Under the pieces are notes generated by a model. That model searched no databases and was not told the origin of the DNA. It saw nothing but the letters and a program-made list of their open reading frames with translations. A stretch of DNA of 64,000 nt from positions 62,001 through 126,000 of the forward strand of contig CAWGDM010000012.1 in assembly GCA_963821345.1 (NCBI GenBank). Reading direction: 5' to 3'. Both the position numbers and the translations under genes were made by a program. The DNA comes from WHSW01 sp963821345 (lineage in GTDB: Bacteria > Actinomycetota > Thermoleophilia > Solirubrobacterales > 70-9). Positions 32,852 through 40,510 of this stretch are shown one piece after another. How positions within the stretch are numbered: position 1 is the stretch's first letter; every line of letters starts with the position of its first letter.

Positions 32852-33954
32852 CCCGCCGTTCCCTCGCCCGCGGCGACCACCGAGACGACGTGCTCGAGCC
32901 CGCGGACGATCTCCGCCGCTCGCGCCGCCTCGTCGGCGCCCGCGACCCAGATCGAGATCGCGCCGGTGCGCATGTCGGGGGCCGGATAGAGCGCCATGTC
33001 GACGATGTTGACCTGAGCGTGGCCGAGCGCCAGGGCCACCTCGGCGACGGTGCCGGGACGGTTCTCGACTCCGATCCGCAGCTCGCAGAGCTCGCCGCCG
33101 GCGAGGTCGGCCTCGAGCAGGCGCCGGCGATCCTCGCCCGCCATCGCATGCCAGGCGCCGACCGCCTCCGCATCGCCGGAGCGAATCAGATCGGCGGCCT
33201 TCCTCAGGCGATCGCCGATCGCGTCGATCCCGTCCGCGACCGCGTCGCGGTTGGTGGCGAAGATGTCACCCCAGATCGCGGGGTTCGCCCCGGCGACCCT
33301 GGTGGTGTCGCGAAAGCTCGTGCCGACCTCGGGCAGCCGCTCCGACTCCTCGGAGAGCGCCGCGGCGGCCTCGGAGACGAGCGCGTTGGCGAGCACGTGG
33401 GGCAGGTGGCTGACCGTCGCCATCACGCGGTCGTGGGTGGCGGGGTCGATCGCCTGCGGCCGGGCGCCGAGGTCGGCGATCGCGCTCTGCAGGCGGTCGT
33501 AGTGGACGCCGCTCGAACGCGGCGTCGGGGTCAGATACCAGCGCGCGCCCTCGAGCAGGCCCTCGCGCGCGTTCTCGACCCCGGCCGTCTCGGCGCCGGC
33601 GAGCGGGTGGCCGCCGATGAACCGGGAGTCGTCGCCGCGCGCCGCGACCCGCTCGATCAGCTCGAGCTTGGTCGAGCCGACGTCGGTGACCACCGCCTCC
33701 TCGGCGGTCGCCGCCAGCGCCCCGGCGACGAGGTCGGGCAGCGCCGTGACCGGCGCCGCGCAGAAGACCAGCTCGACGCCGGCGACGGCCTCCGCAAGGC
33801 TCGCGCCGACCCGGTCAAGCGCCCCAAGCTCGAGCGCCCGCGCGCCGTTGGCGGGATCGGGATCGAAGCCCGCGACCTCGGCGTCCAGCCGCCGCCGCGC
33901 GGCGAGGCCGATCGAGCCACCGATCAGCCCGACGCCGAGGATCGCGATCTTCAA
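32848..33954 (-). CDS. tyrA: prephenate dehydrogenase with C-terminal ACT domain
   Basis: 368 residues. The Rossmann nucleotide site is GVGLIGGSIG (7-16), the substrate site is GGHPLAGAETAGVENA, and the catalytic His is in VSHLPHVLANAL. An ACT domain occupies residues about 290-360 (CELRIGVENRPGTVAEVALA), the usual regulatory module that senses tyrosine. Makes 4-hydroxyphenylpyruvate. It lies between aroA and aroF in an aromatic operon. Confidence 0.92.
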   Translation of the reverse strand: MKIAILGVGLIGGSIGLAARRRLDAEVAGFDPDPANGARALELGALDRVGASLAEAVAGVELVFCAAPVTALPDLVAGALAATAEEAVVTDVGSTKLELIERVAARGDDSRFIGGHPLAGAETAGVENAREGLLEGARWYLTPTPRSSGVHYDRLQSAIADLGARPQAIDPATHDRVMATVSHLPHVLANALVSEAAAALSEESERLPEVGTSFRDTTRVAGANPAIWGDIFATNRDAVADGIDAIGDRLRKAADLIRSGDAEAVGAWHAMAGEDRRRLLEADLAGGELCELRIGVENRPGTVAEVALALGHAQVNIVDMALYPAPDMRTGAISIWVAGADEAARAAEIVRGLEHVVSVVAAGEGTAG

Positions 33955-33967
33955 CTGACGTCCGCGC

Positions 33968-34990
33968 TCAGACGCTGACCAGCTTGCCCGCGACCTCGGC
34001 GACCCGCCGCAGCTGTTCCGCGTACTCGGCGAAGTCCGAGGTTGCGAGCGCCTGCGGGCCGTCGCAGATCGCGTGCTCGGGGTCGTTGTGGACCTCGACG
34101 ATGATCCCGTCGGCGCCCGCGGCCGCCGCCGCCATCGACATCGCCGGCACCCAGTCGCGCCGCCCCGGGGCGTGGCTCGGGTCGACGACGATCGGCAGAT
34201 GGGTGAGCTCGCGCAGCGCCGGGATCGCCAGCAGGTCGAGGGTGAACCGGTAGGCGGTCTCGAAGGTGCGGATGCCGCGCTCGCAGAGCATCACGTCCGG
34301 GTTGCCCTCCTTGAGCACGTACTCCGAGGCCATCAGCAGATCGTCCAGGGTCGAGGACAGACCGCGCTTGAGCAGCACGGCCTTGCCACTGCGGCCGACC
34401 TCGGTCAGCAGTGTGTAGTTCTGCATGTTGCGGGCCCCGATCTGGATCACGTCGGCGACCTCGGCCACGTCCTCGACGTCGCGGACGTCCATCAGCTCGG
34501 TGACGATCGGTAGCCCGGTCTCCTCCTTGGCCTCCTGCAGCAGCCGCAGGCCCTCGACCCCGAGGCCCTGGAAGCTGTACGGCGAGGTGCGCGGCTTGTA
34601 GGCGCCGCCGCGCAGCATCGCGGCCCCGTTGTCGTTGACCACGCGGGCGACCTCGAGCGTCTGGTGGCGGCTCTCGACCGTGCACGGGCCGGCGATCAGG
34701 CCGAAGTGGTCGCCGCCGATCCGGCGGCCGTCGATCTCGACCACGCTGCGCTCGCCCTTCTTGAACTGGGCCGAGGCGAGCTTGTACGGCTTCAGGATCG
34801 GGACCAGGTGGTCGACCCCGTCGTAGCCCTCGAGCCCGAGCGCCGCGACCCGGTCGCGATCCCCGATCGCCCCGATCACGGTCAGCAGCTCGCCCTTCGA
34901 GAGGTGGGCCGAACAGCCGACGTCCTCGATCCGCTCGACGACGCGGGAGATCTGCTCCTCCGTCGCCCCCTCTTTCATCACGATCATCAT
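33968..34990 (-). CDS. aroF: 3-deoxy-7-phosphoheptulonate synthase, type Ibeta
   Basis: 340 residues. The first step of the shikimate pathway, from PEP and erythrose 4-phosphate. The N-terminal ferredoxin-like regulatory domain (MMIVMKEGATEEQISRVVER) precedes the barrel with HFGLIAGPCTVESRHQTLEV, LRGGAYKPRTSPYSFQGLG and VDPSHAPGRRDWV. This is the form found in Thermotoga and Bacillus, where the N-domain mediates feedback control. The start ATG has GGAG about 12 bases upstream. A structured leader lies directly before it. Confidence 0.95.
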   Translation of the reverse strand: MMIVMKEGATEEQISRVVERIEDVGCSAHLSKGELLTVIGAIGDRDRVAALGLEGYDGVDHLVPILKPYKLASAQFKKGERSVVEIDGRRIGGDHFGLIAGPCTVESRHQTLEVARVVNDNGAAMLRGGAYKPRTSPYSFQGLGVEGLRLLQEAKEETGLPIVTELMDVRDVEDVAEVADVIQIGARNMQNYTLLTEVGRSGKAVLLKRGLSSTLDDLLMASEYVLKEGNPDVMLCERGIRTFETAYRFTLDLLAIPALRELTHLPIVVDPSHAPGRRDWVPAMSMAAAAAGADGIIVEVHNDPEHAICDGPQALATSDFAEYAEQLRRVAEVAGKLVSV

Positions 34991-35010
34991 CTGATTGGTT
35001 CTCCGTGCTC

Positions 35011-35119
35011 TACGTATTTCTCGAACGACTAGCGGGACCTACGGCGTCCGGTGTGAAGATCCTGCGCTGTGGGAGGGCCTCGCGGCCGGCCGGACGCCTA
35101 GCTAAATCGCCAATACGTA
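35011..35119 (-). promoter_or_regulatory. nested-stem RNA-like leader before aroF (candidate cis-regulatory RNA)
   Basis: In minus-strand order the region can pair as nested stems: TACGTATT (35119-35112) with AATACGTA (35018-35011); GATTTAGC (35108-35101) with GCTAGTC (35033-35027), 7 pairs with one bulge and one GU; GGCGTCCGG (35098-35090) with CCGGACGCC (35051-35043), 9 pairs; and an inner hairpin GGCC-GCGA-GGCC (35087-35076) closed by a GNRA tetraloop. It ends about 20 bases before the aroF ATG. I recognise no known riboswitch or T-box motif. A computed covariation search is the decisive test. Confidence 0.55.
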
Positions 35120-35233
35120 AACCACGCGCACGACTCGGAGCCCCGAACGGGTGCGGGGGCAGATGCGAGAGCCGTGGCGACAGCGCGGTCCATTGAGTCC
35201 GATTTTGTACCAGCTTGCGGCTGAAAGGGCAAG

Positions 35234-35314
35234 CTACGGGGTCGGCAACGAGAGCTTGATCCCATTCTGGCCGAAGAGGACGAGGACGGCGGTGAGGGCC
35301 ACTGGACGCTTCAT
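35234..35314 (-). CDS. possible 26-residue hydrophobic peptide coupled to hisC
   Basis: An ATG overlaps the hisC stop as ATGA (35314-35311) and reads MKRPVALTAVLVLFGQNGIK, then LSLPTP, and stops with TAG at 35234-35236. It is basic at the N-terminus and hydrophobic thereafter, so it looks like a single membrane helix. It may be a real small protein, a leader peptide, or chance; I do not see runs of Phe, Tyr or Trp that a classic attenuator would have. Between it and aroF lie the structured leader and about 115 bases (35120-35233) in which I see only a GC-rich stem GCCCC/GGGGC. Confidence 0.35.
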   Translation of the reverse strand: MKRPVALTAVLVLFGQNGIKLSLPTP

Positions 35315-36409
35315 CTGCCGAGGATCTCACCGAGCGACGCCAGGAAGCGGGCGTTCTCGTCGGATGTCCCATAGCTCACCCGGATGTGGCCGGGGCCGCC
35401 AAGCGGGGTCCCGGGCCGCACGAGGATCCCGCGTTCGGCGAGGGCGGAGGTGACCTCCCCCTCGTCGGCGTCACCGAGGTCGACCCAGGAGAAGTTGGCC
35501 TGCGAGTCGGGAGTCCGCAGGCCGAGCTCGCGCAGCCCCTCCTCGACCGTGACCCGCTCGACCAGGTTTCGCTCGACCCGGCGGCTGACGTCGTCCTGGT
35601 GGCGGATCGCCTCGGCCGCAGCCGCCTGGGCGAGGGCGTTGACGCTGAACGGCTGGCGCACCGCGTCGACCGCGGCGCGGAACTTCGGCGAACAGAGCGC
35701 GTAGCCAACCCGCAGCCCCGCGAGTCCATAGACCTTGCTGAACGTGCGCAGCAGGACCAGGTTCGGCTGGTCGCGGCGCAGGTCGACGGTCGTGTCGGGA
35801 TCGTCGTCGAGCTGGAACTCGACGTAGGCCTCATCCACGATCACGGTCACGTGGTCGGGGACCTCGGCCATGAAGTCCGCGATCCGGGCGGCCGGCAGGT
35901 GGGTCGAGGTCGGGTTGTTGGGATTGCAGACCACCACCAGCTGGGTCGCGGCGGTGATCTCGGTGAGGATCGCGTCGAGGTCGTGGACGTCGCCCGTCGG
36001 CGAGCGGGACGCGGATCTCCCGGGCGCCGGAGAGCGGCGCCAGGTAGGGGTAGATCGAGAACGACGGCCAGGCGTAGACCAGCTCGGCGCCCGGCTCGCA
36101 CAGCGCCAGCGCCGCCGCCAGCAGGATCTCGCAGGAGCCGTTGGCCAGCGCCACGCCCGAGGGCTCGACCTCGTAGCGCTCGGCGATCCGCCGGCGCAGC
36201 AGCGCCGCGCTCGGGTCCGGGTAGCGGTTGGTGGCCGCTGCGGCGCGCGCGATCGCCTCGACCACCGCGGCGTGCGGGCCGAACGGGGACTCGTTCGAGG
36301 CCAGCTGGGCGATCCCCTCGTCGGCGATCGACTCCGGCGCCTTGCCGGCGGGCGCCCCGGCGACGTAGCCGGGGATCTGGGCGAGCTTGTGGGCGAACTG
36401 GACGCTCAT
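35311..36409 (-). CDS. hisC: histidinol-phosphate aminotransferase, one frameshift
   Basis: About 365 residues after correction. N-terminal part from ATG 36409 (MSVQFAHKLAQIPGYVAG), with LASNESPFGPHAAVVEAI and NGSCEILLAAALALCEPG. After REIRVPLADG the frame changes; removing one G from the GGG at 35993-35995 (CCC on the plus strand) continues as DVHDLDAILTE into VVVCNPNNPTSTHLPA, then IVDEAYVEF and LLRTFSKVYGLAGLRVGY with the PLP lysine. PLP aminotransferase that makes histidinol phosphate, and in some bacteria also transaminates aromatic keto acids; the neighbouring aromatic genes fit the latter. Confidence 0.88.
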
Positions 36410-36417
36410 CGCGCCCC

Positions 36418-36810
36418 CTACTGTGCCGAATGAAGGTCGGCGCGCAGCTTCTTCGTTTCGCCGATGTAGACGTGGGCGGGCTGGTGATCGGCCGGCGCGT
36501 AGTAGTGGGCGAGCACCCGGATCACGCGCTCCATCGCCCCCGGCACGTCGAGCTCGCGGTTGCACAGCAGCGGCACCCGGTCGAGGCCGACCGCGCGGGC
36601 GCCGACCGCGGGGAACTGGGCGTTGAGGTCGTCGGTGCAGGTGAGGATCACGGAGACGAAGTCGTCGGCGGTGAGCGAGTTGCGCTCGATCAGCTCCGTC
36701 ATCAGCTCTTCGGTCGCGCCGAGGATCGCCGCCTCGTCGTTGCGCTCGGCCTGGACCGCGCCGCGCACGGCCCACAGCCTGGGATCGGGTCCGTCAGCGC
36801 TCGCGCTCAT
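36418..36810 (-). CDS. aroH: monofunctional chorismate mutase, AroH type
   Basis: 130 residues. WAVRGAVQAERNDEAAILGAT (13-33) and VSVILTCTDDLNAQFPAVGAR (52-72) followed by RVPLLCNRELDVPGAMERVIR are the signature of the trimeric Bacillus-type AroH. Arg90-like residue of the active site is in CNREL. Converts chorismate to prephenate, the substrate of TyrA in the same operon. It is 8 bases from the hisC start and overlaps rluB by 4 bases. Confidence 0.9.
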   Translation of the reverse strand: MSASADGPDPRLWAVRGAVQAERNDEAAILGATEELMTELIERNSLTADDFVSVILTCTDDLNAQFPAVGARAVGLDRVPLLCNRELDVPGAMERVIRVLAHYYAPADHQPAHVYIGETKKLRADLHSAQ

Positions 36811-37502
36811 CGGGCGGGATCCTTCCAGAGCCGGCGCAGCTCGGCGGCGCGCAGCCGCCGTGAGCGACCGGGCGCCAGGTCGCCGAGCTTCAGCGGCCCA
36901 AACGAGATCCGCTCCAGCTCGACCGCCTCGTTGCCGATCGCCTCGGCCATCCGCCGCACCTGGCGGTTGCGGCCCTCGCGCAGGGTGATCTCGACCACCC
37001 GCGGCGATACGCGCCGCACCCTCGCCGGCGCGGTCGGCCCGTCCTCGAGCTCGATGCCGTGGCGCAGGCGACGCAGGTCAGCGTCGCTCGGTGGCCGCCG
37101 CAGCCGAACCCGGTAGGTGCGGGGGACCTCGTAGCGCGGGTGCATCAGCCGGTTGGCGAGCTCGCCGTCGTTGGTGACCAGGATCAGCCCGGTCGAGTCG
37201 GCGTCGAGGCGGCCGACCGGATACAGGCGGCGCTTCGAGTCGACCAGCTCGGTGACCGCTCGGCGGCGGCCCGGCTCGGATGCCGTGGAGGTGACGCCGG
37301 CGGGCTTGTTGAGCATCCAGACCTCGCGCGGCTCCGGTCCGACCGGCCTGCCGTCGACCTCCACCCCGCTCTCGAACTCGACGTCGCGGGCCGGGTCGCG
37401 GACGACCTCGCCGCCGACCCGCACGCGCCCGGCCGCGACCAGGTCCTCGGCCTTGCGGCGCGAGGCGACGCCCGAGTGGGCCAGGAACTTGGCGAGTCGC
37501 AT
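36807..37502 (-). CDS. rluB: pseudouridine synthase, RsuA/RluB family
   Basis: 231 residues. The S4 RNA-binding domain is at 1-48 (MRLAKFLAHSGVASRRKAED). The catalytic Asp is in GRLDADSTGLILVTNDGEL and the C-terminal REGRNRQVRRMAEAIG closes the fold. Probably modifies U2605-equivalent in 23S rRNA; a 16S RsuA role cannot be excluded. Often next to scpB in actinobacteria and Firmicutes, as here. Confidence 0.9.
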   Translation of the reverse strand: MRLAKFLAHSGVASRRKAEDLVAAGRVRVGGEVVRDPARDVEFESGVEVDGRPVGPEPREVWMLNKPAGVTSTASEPGRRRAVTELVDSKRRLYPVGRLDADSTGLILVTNDGELANRLMHPRYEVPRTYRVRLRRPPSDADLRRLRHGIELEDGPTAPARVRRVSPRVVEITLREGRNRQVRRMAEAIGNEAVELERISFGPLKLGDLAPGRSRRLRAAELRRLWKDPAR

Positions 37503-37526
37503 CCGCCGAAGCTAGCGGCTGAGCGG

Positions 37527-38114
37527 CTAACGGCGCCGCGGCTGGCTCGCTCGCTCGCCGCGCTGCTCGCCCGCCTCGAGCAGGCGCTCGCGCAGCTCCG
37601 CCTCGTCGGTGGGCGTCGGGTCGAAGCGCGACGGGTCGGGCAGCGCGTCGAGGCCGGAGAGCCCGAACAGGCGCTCGAACAGCGGCGTGGTGCGGTGGAT
37701 CACGGCGCCGAACCGCGAACGGCCCGACTCCTCGATCAACCCGCGCTCGGTCAGCGTGTGCAGCGCGGACTCCGAGTTGACGCCGCGGATCCGAGCGATC
37801 TCGGGCCGCGAGACCGGCTGCAGGTAGGCGATGATCGCCAAGGTCTCGGCCTGGGCCTGGGTCAGCGGCGGGGTCCGTGGCCTGGCGAGCAGGCGCCGCG
37901 CCGCCTCATCGGCGTCGGGGTGGGCGGCGAGCGTGTGGCCGCCGGCGACCTGGCGCAGGACGACGCCGCGCTCGGCCAGCGACGAGCCGAGCAGATCGAG
38001 CGCCCGGTCGACCTCGGCCTCGCTCGCCTCGCAGGCCTCGGCCAGGTCGGCCGTGCTCACCGGCTCGGGGGCGAGGAAGAGCAGCGCCTCGACGACCCTC
38101 TCCAGGGAGCTCAT
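37527..38114 (-). CDS. scpB: segregation and condensation protein B
   Basis: 195 residues, two winged-helix domains: MSSLERVVEALLFLAPEPVS at the N-terminus and LAIIAYLQPVSRPEIARIRG with the GVNSESALHTLTERGLI hinge, the hallmark of ScpB. Binds ScpA to bridge SMC heads in chromosome condensation. Overlaps scpA by 4 bases. Confidence 0.94.
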   Translation of the reverse strand: MSSLERVVEALLFLAPEPVSTADLAEACEASEAEVDRALDLLGSSLAERGVVLRQVAGGHTLAAHPDADEAARRLLARPRTPPLTQAQAETLAIIAYLQPVSRPEIARIRGVNSESALHTLTERGLIEESGRSRFGAVIHRTTPLFERLFGLSGLDALPDPSRFDPTPTDEAELRERLLEAGEQRGERASQPRRR

Positions 38115-38830
38115 CTGGCCAACACCTTGATCTCGCCGAACACCGCGCCCTGTTCCCAGGTCGCCTCGCCCTGCTTGTGCAGCTCGAGCAATGCGAACAG
38201 GGTCACCGCCTGGGTCAGCTTGTCCTCGTCGCCGAAGGTCTCGTCGAAGTCGATCGCCGAACGGCCGGCGAGCAGCTCGCGCAGGACCCGCAGCCGCCGC
38301 TCCAGCGAGACCGTGGGGCGGATGTGGGAGAGGTCGGGCCGCGGCGGCTTGCGCAGCAGGTCGCCGATCGAGGCGGCGAGCAGGTCGGGCTCGTAGGACG
38401 GCCTGGCGGCGTCGATGGCGACCCGGCGAAGCTCGGGCGGCAGCGGCGCGGCGCGGTAGTGGTAGCGGCGCCCGTCGGCGAACAGCTCCGCCAGGTGGGC
38501 GGCGGCGTCGCGGTAGCGGCGGTATTCGAGCATCCGCGCGAGCAGCTCCTCGGCCGCCTCCTCGGGCGCCAGCTCGAGCTCGGGCTCCTCGGCGGTCGGC
38601 AGCAGCAGCCGTGACTTCAGCTCCAGCAGCGAGGCGATCAGGACCAGGAACTCGGTCGCCGCCTCGAGGTCGAGCTCGCCCTGCTCCTCGACCCGCTCCA
38701 GGTAGGCGATCACGATCTCGCCCAGCTCGACCTCGGCCAGCGCGACCTCCTCGCGCAGGACGACGGTCATCAGCAGGTCGAACGGGCCGACGAAGACGTC
38801 GAGGTCCAGGTCGAGCTCGGCGGCTCTCAT
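38111..38830 (-). CDS. scpA: segregation and condensation protein A (kleisin)
   Basis: 239 residues. The N-terminal SMC-binding helix has FVGPFDLLMTVVLREEVALAEV (FxGPxDLL is the family signature). The middle is acidic and the C-terminal winged helix includes TFGDEDKLTQAVTLFALLEL. Forms the ring-closing kleisin of the bacterial condensin with ScpB and SMC. Overlaps both scpB and trpS by 4 bases. Confidence 0.93.
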   Translation of the reverse strand: MRAAELDLDLDVFVGPFDLLMTVVLREEVALAEVELGEIVIAYLERVEEQGELDLEAATEFLVLIASLLELKSRLLLPTAEEPELELAPEEAAEELLARMLEYRRYRDAAAHLAELFADGRRYHYRAAPLPPELRRVAIDAARPSYEPDLLAASIGDLLRKPPRPDLSHIRPTVSLERRLRVLRELLAGRSAIDFDETFGDEDKLTQAVTLFALLELHKQGEATWEQGAVFGEIKVLAR

Positions 38831-39855
38831 CGTCCAGAGCCTAGGTCCGGGACCGGACCGATCCCCATCGCCTCGCGAACCTCGGCCACGGTCATCGACG
38901 AGATCGCCCGCGCCTTCTCGGCGCCGGCCGCGAGGATCCGCTCCAGCTCGCCCTCGTCGGCGCGCAGCTGCTCGTAGGCCTCGCGCGCCGGGGCCAGGTA
39001 GGCGACCACTGCGTCGGCGACCGCGCCCTTGAAGTCTCCGTAGCCCGAGCCCTCGAACTCGGTCTCGATCTGGGCCGGCTCGACCCCGCGGACGACGGCG
39101 AGGATCTCGATCAGGTTGGCGATCCCCTCCTTGCCCTCGCCGCGCCTGACCTCGGCGCCGGAGTCGGTGACCGCGCTCATCACCTTCTTGCGCACCGCCT
39201 TCTCCGGATCGAGGACGAGCACCGTCCCCTGTTCGGAGCCGCCGGTGGTCGACATCTTGATCGTCGGATCCTGGAGGTCCATCACCCGCCCGCCGACCTC
39301 CGGGATCCGATGCTCGGGCTCGACCAGGATCGGCCGGCCGGCGGCGAAGCGCTCGTTGAAGCGCCGCGCGATCTCGCGCATCAGCTCGACATGCTGGCGC
39401 TGGTCCTCGCCGACCGGTACCTCGCTCGCCTTGTAGGCGAGCACGTCGGCCGCCTGCAGGACCGGGTACAGGAACAGCGCCGCCGAGGAGAGCTCGCGCT
39501 GCTTGCCCGACTTCTCCTTGAACTGGGTCATCCGGTTGAGGTCGCCGTGGGCGGTGACCGCCGAGAGCAGCCAGGTGAGCTCGGTGTGCTCGCGGACGTC
39601 GGACTGGCGGAAGAGGATGCAGCGCTGCGGGTCGAGCCCGGCTGCGAGCAGGATCGCGGTCGTGTCGTAGAGGCGTTCGCGCAGCTCGGCCGGGTCGTAG
39701 GCGACCGAGATCGCGTGCAGGTCGACGATGCAGTAGATCGACTCGCCACCCTCGCGCTCGGCCCGCTCCTGGCCCTCGACGTACTGGCGGATCGCGCCGA
39801 TGTAGTTGCCGAGGTGCTTGCGCCCGGTCGGCTGGATGCCGCTGAAGATCCTCAC
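38827..39855 (-). CDS. trpS: tryptophanyl-tRNA synthetase
   Basis: 342 residues from GTG 39855 (VRIFSGIQPTGRKHLGNYIG); a TTG three codons earlier is an alternative. The class I signatures are PTGRKHLGNYIG (HIGH) and KMSTTGGSE (KMSKS). LTWLLSAVTAHGDLNRMTQFKEK and LYPVLQAADVLAY are family-specific. Charges tRNA-Trp. The long open frame upstream of the GTG is antisense to the secreted-protein gene and not conserved. Confidence 0.94.
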   Translation of the reverse strand: MRIFSGIQPTGRKHLGNYIGAIRQYVEGQERAEREGGESIYCIVDLHAISVAYDPAELRERLYDTTAILLAAGLDPQRCILFRQSDVREHTELTWLLSAVTAHGDLNRMTQFKEKSGKQRELSSAALFLYPVLQAADVLAYKASEVPVGEDQRQHVELMREIARRFNERFAAGRPILVEPEHRIPEVGGRVMDLQDPTIKMSTTGGSEQGTVLVLDPEKAVRKKVMSAVTDSGAEVRRGEGKEGIANLIEILAVVRGVEPAQIETEFEGSGYGDFKGAVADAVVAYLAPAREAYEQLRADEGELERILAAGAEKARAISSMTVAEVREAMGIGPVPDLGSGR

Positions 39856-39893
39856 CGCGAATCGCAATCTACGTACTCGACCCGACGGGTGGG

Positions 39894-39922
39894 TTGACCT
39901 CCGCTCGCGCGAGTGACAGGGT
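39894..39922 (+). promoter_or_regulatory. possible promoter of the secreted-protein gene
   Basis: TTGACC (39894-39899), 17 bases, then CAGGGT (39917-39922), 32 bases before the ATG at 39955. The -35 is one base from consensus; the -10 is weak but ends in T as actinobacterial -10 boxes do. A similar spacing and AGGGT is seen before the related gene at 53104. Confidence 0.4.
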
Positions 39923-39954
39923 GGCCGAGACCTTCCAACGAAAGGACCCTGCGG

Positions 39955-40501
39955 ATGAGAAAACTGTTCCACCGTCCATCGGCCTCGCTTCTGATCGCCT
40001 CGATCGCGCTGGTTGCGGCGCTCGCCGGCGGCGCCTATGCGGCGAGCAAGATCGGCACCAGCGACCTGGCGAAGAAGGCGGTGACGACGAAGAAGATCGC
40101 CGGCCAGGCGGTGACGACTCCGAAGCTGGCGCTGAACGAGCGCTCGGAGGGGTTCGTCACCAACACTCCCGACGCGACGCCGCTGCCCGGGGGCACCAGC
40201 ACCACGGTCGCGACGCTCAACCTGCCGACCGGCGGCAGCTACATCGTCACCGCGGCCGCGACGCTCGGCAACAACGCCGCCGCCCAGAACCTCGCCAGTT
40301 GTGAGCTGCGCGACGACGGCGTCAAGGTGACCGCCGGAAACGGCACGCTCCCGGCGCTGGTGGTGTTCGGCGAGACAATCACGCTCACCGCCGCCTCCGA
40401 CGGCGGCGCGATCACCCTCGCCTGCGAGCTCGACAACAGCCGGCCAGGCCCGCGAGCGGGTGATCACCGCGACCCGGGTCGGATCGCTGACGGCGCAGTA
40501 G
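39955..40501 (+). CDS. secreted protein of the 'AxxGGAYA' signal-peptide family, one frameshift
   Basis: About 181 residues after correction. The start ATG 39955 is preceded by AAAGGA. A signal peptide (MRKLFHRPSASLLIASIALV then AALAGGAYA, cleavage likely after AYA) is followed by KIGTSDLAKKAVTTKKIAGQ, a Lys/Thr-rich repeat-like linker seen in many secreted Solirubrobacterales proteins, then a beta-rich domain TVATLNLPTGGSYIVTAAAT. Near 40439-40443 (AGCCGG) one extra C shifts the frame; dropping it gives NSGQARERVITATRVGSLTAQ-stop at 40501. Function unknown; the C-terminal domain resembles collagen-associated or TNF/C1q-like folds only in shape. Confidence 0.72.
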
Positions 40502-40510
40502 CGACAACGG

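Noticed and set aside
35011..35119. T-box or known attenuator in the aroF leader
   Set aside because: No T-box sequence, no specifier loop pattern and no run of Phe/Tyr/Trp codons in the small coding stretch. I keep it as an unclassified structure.
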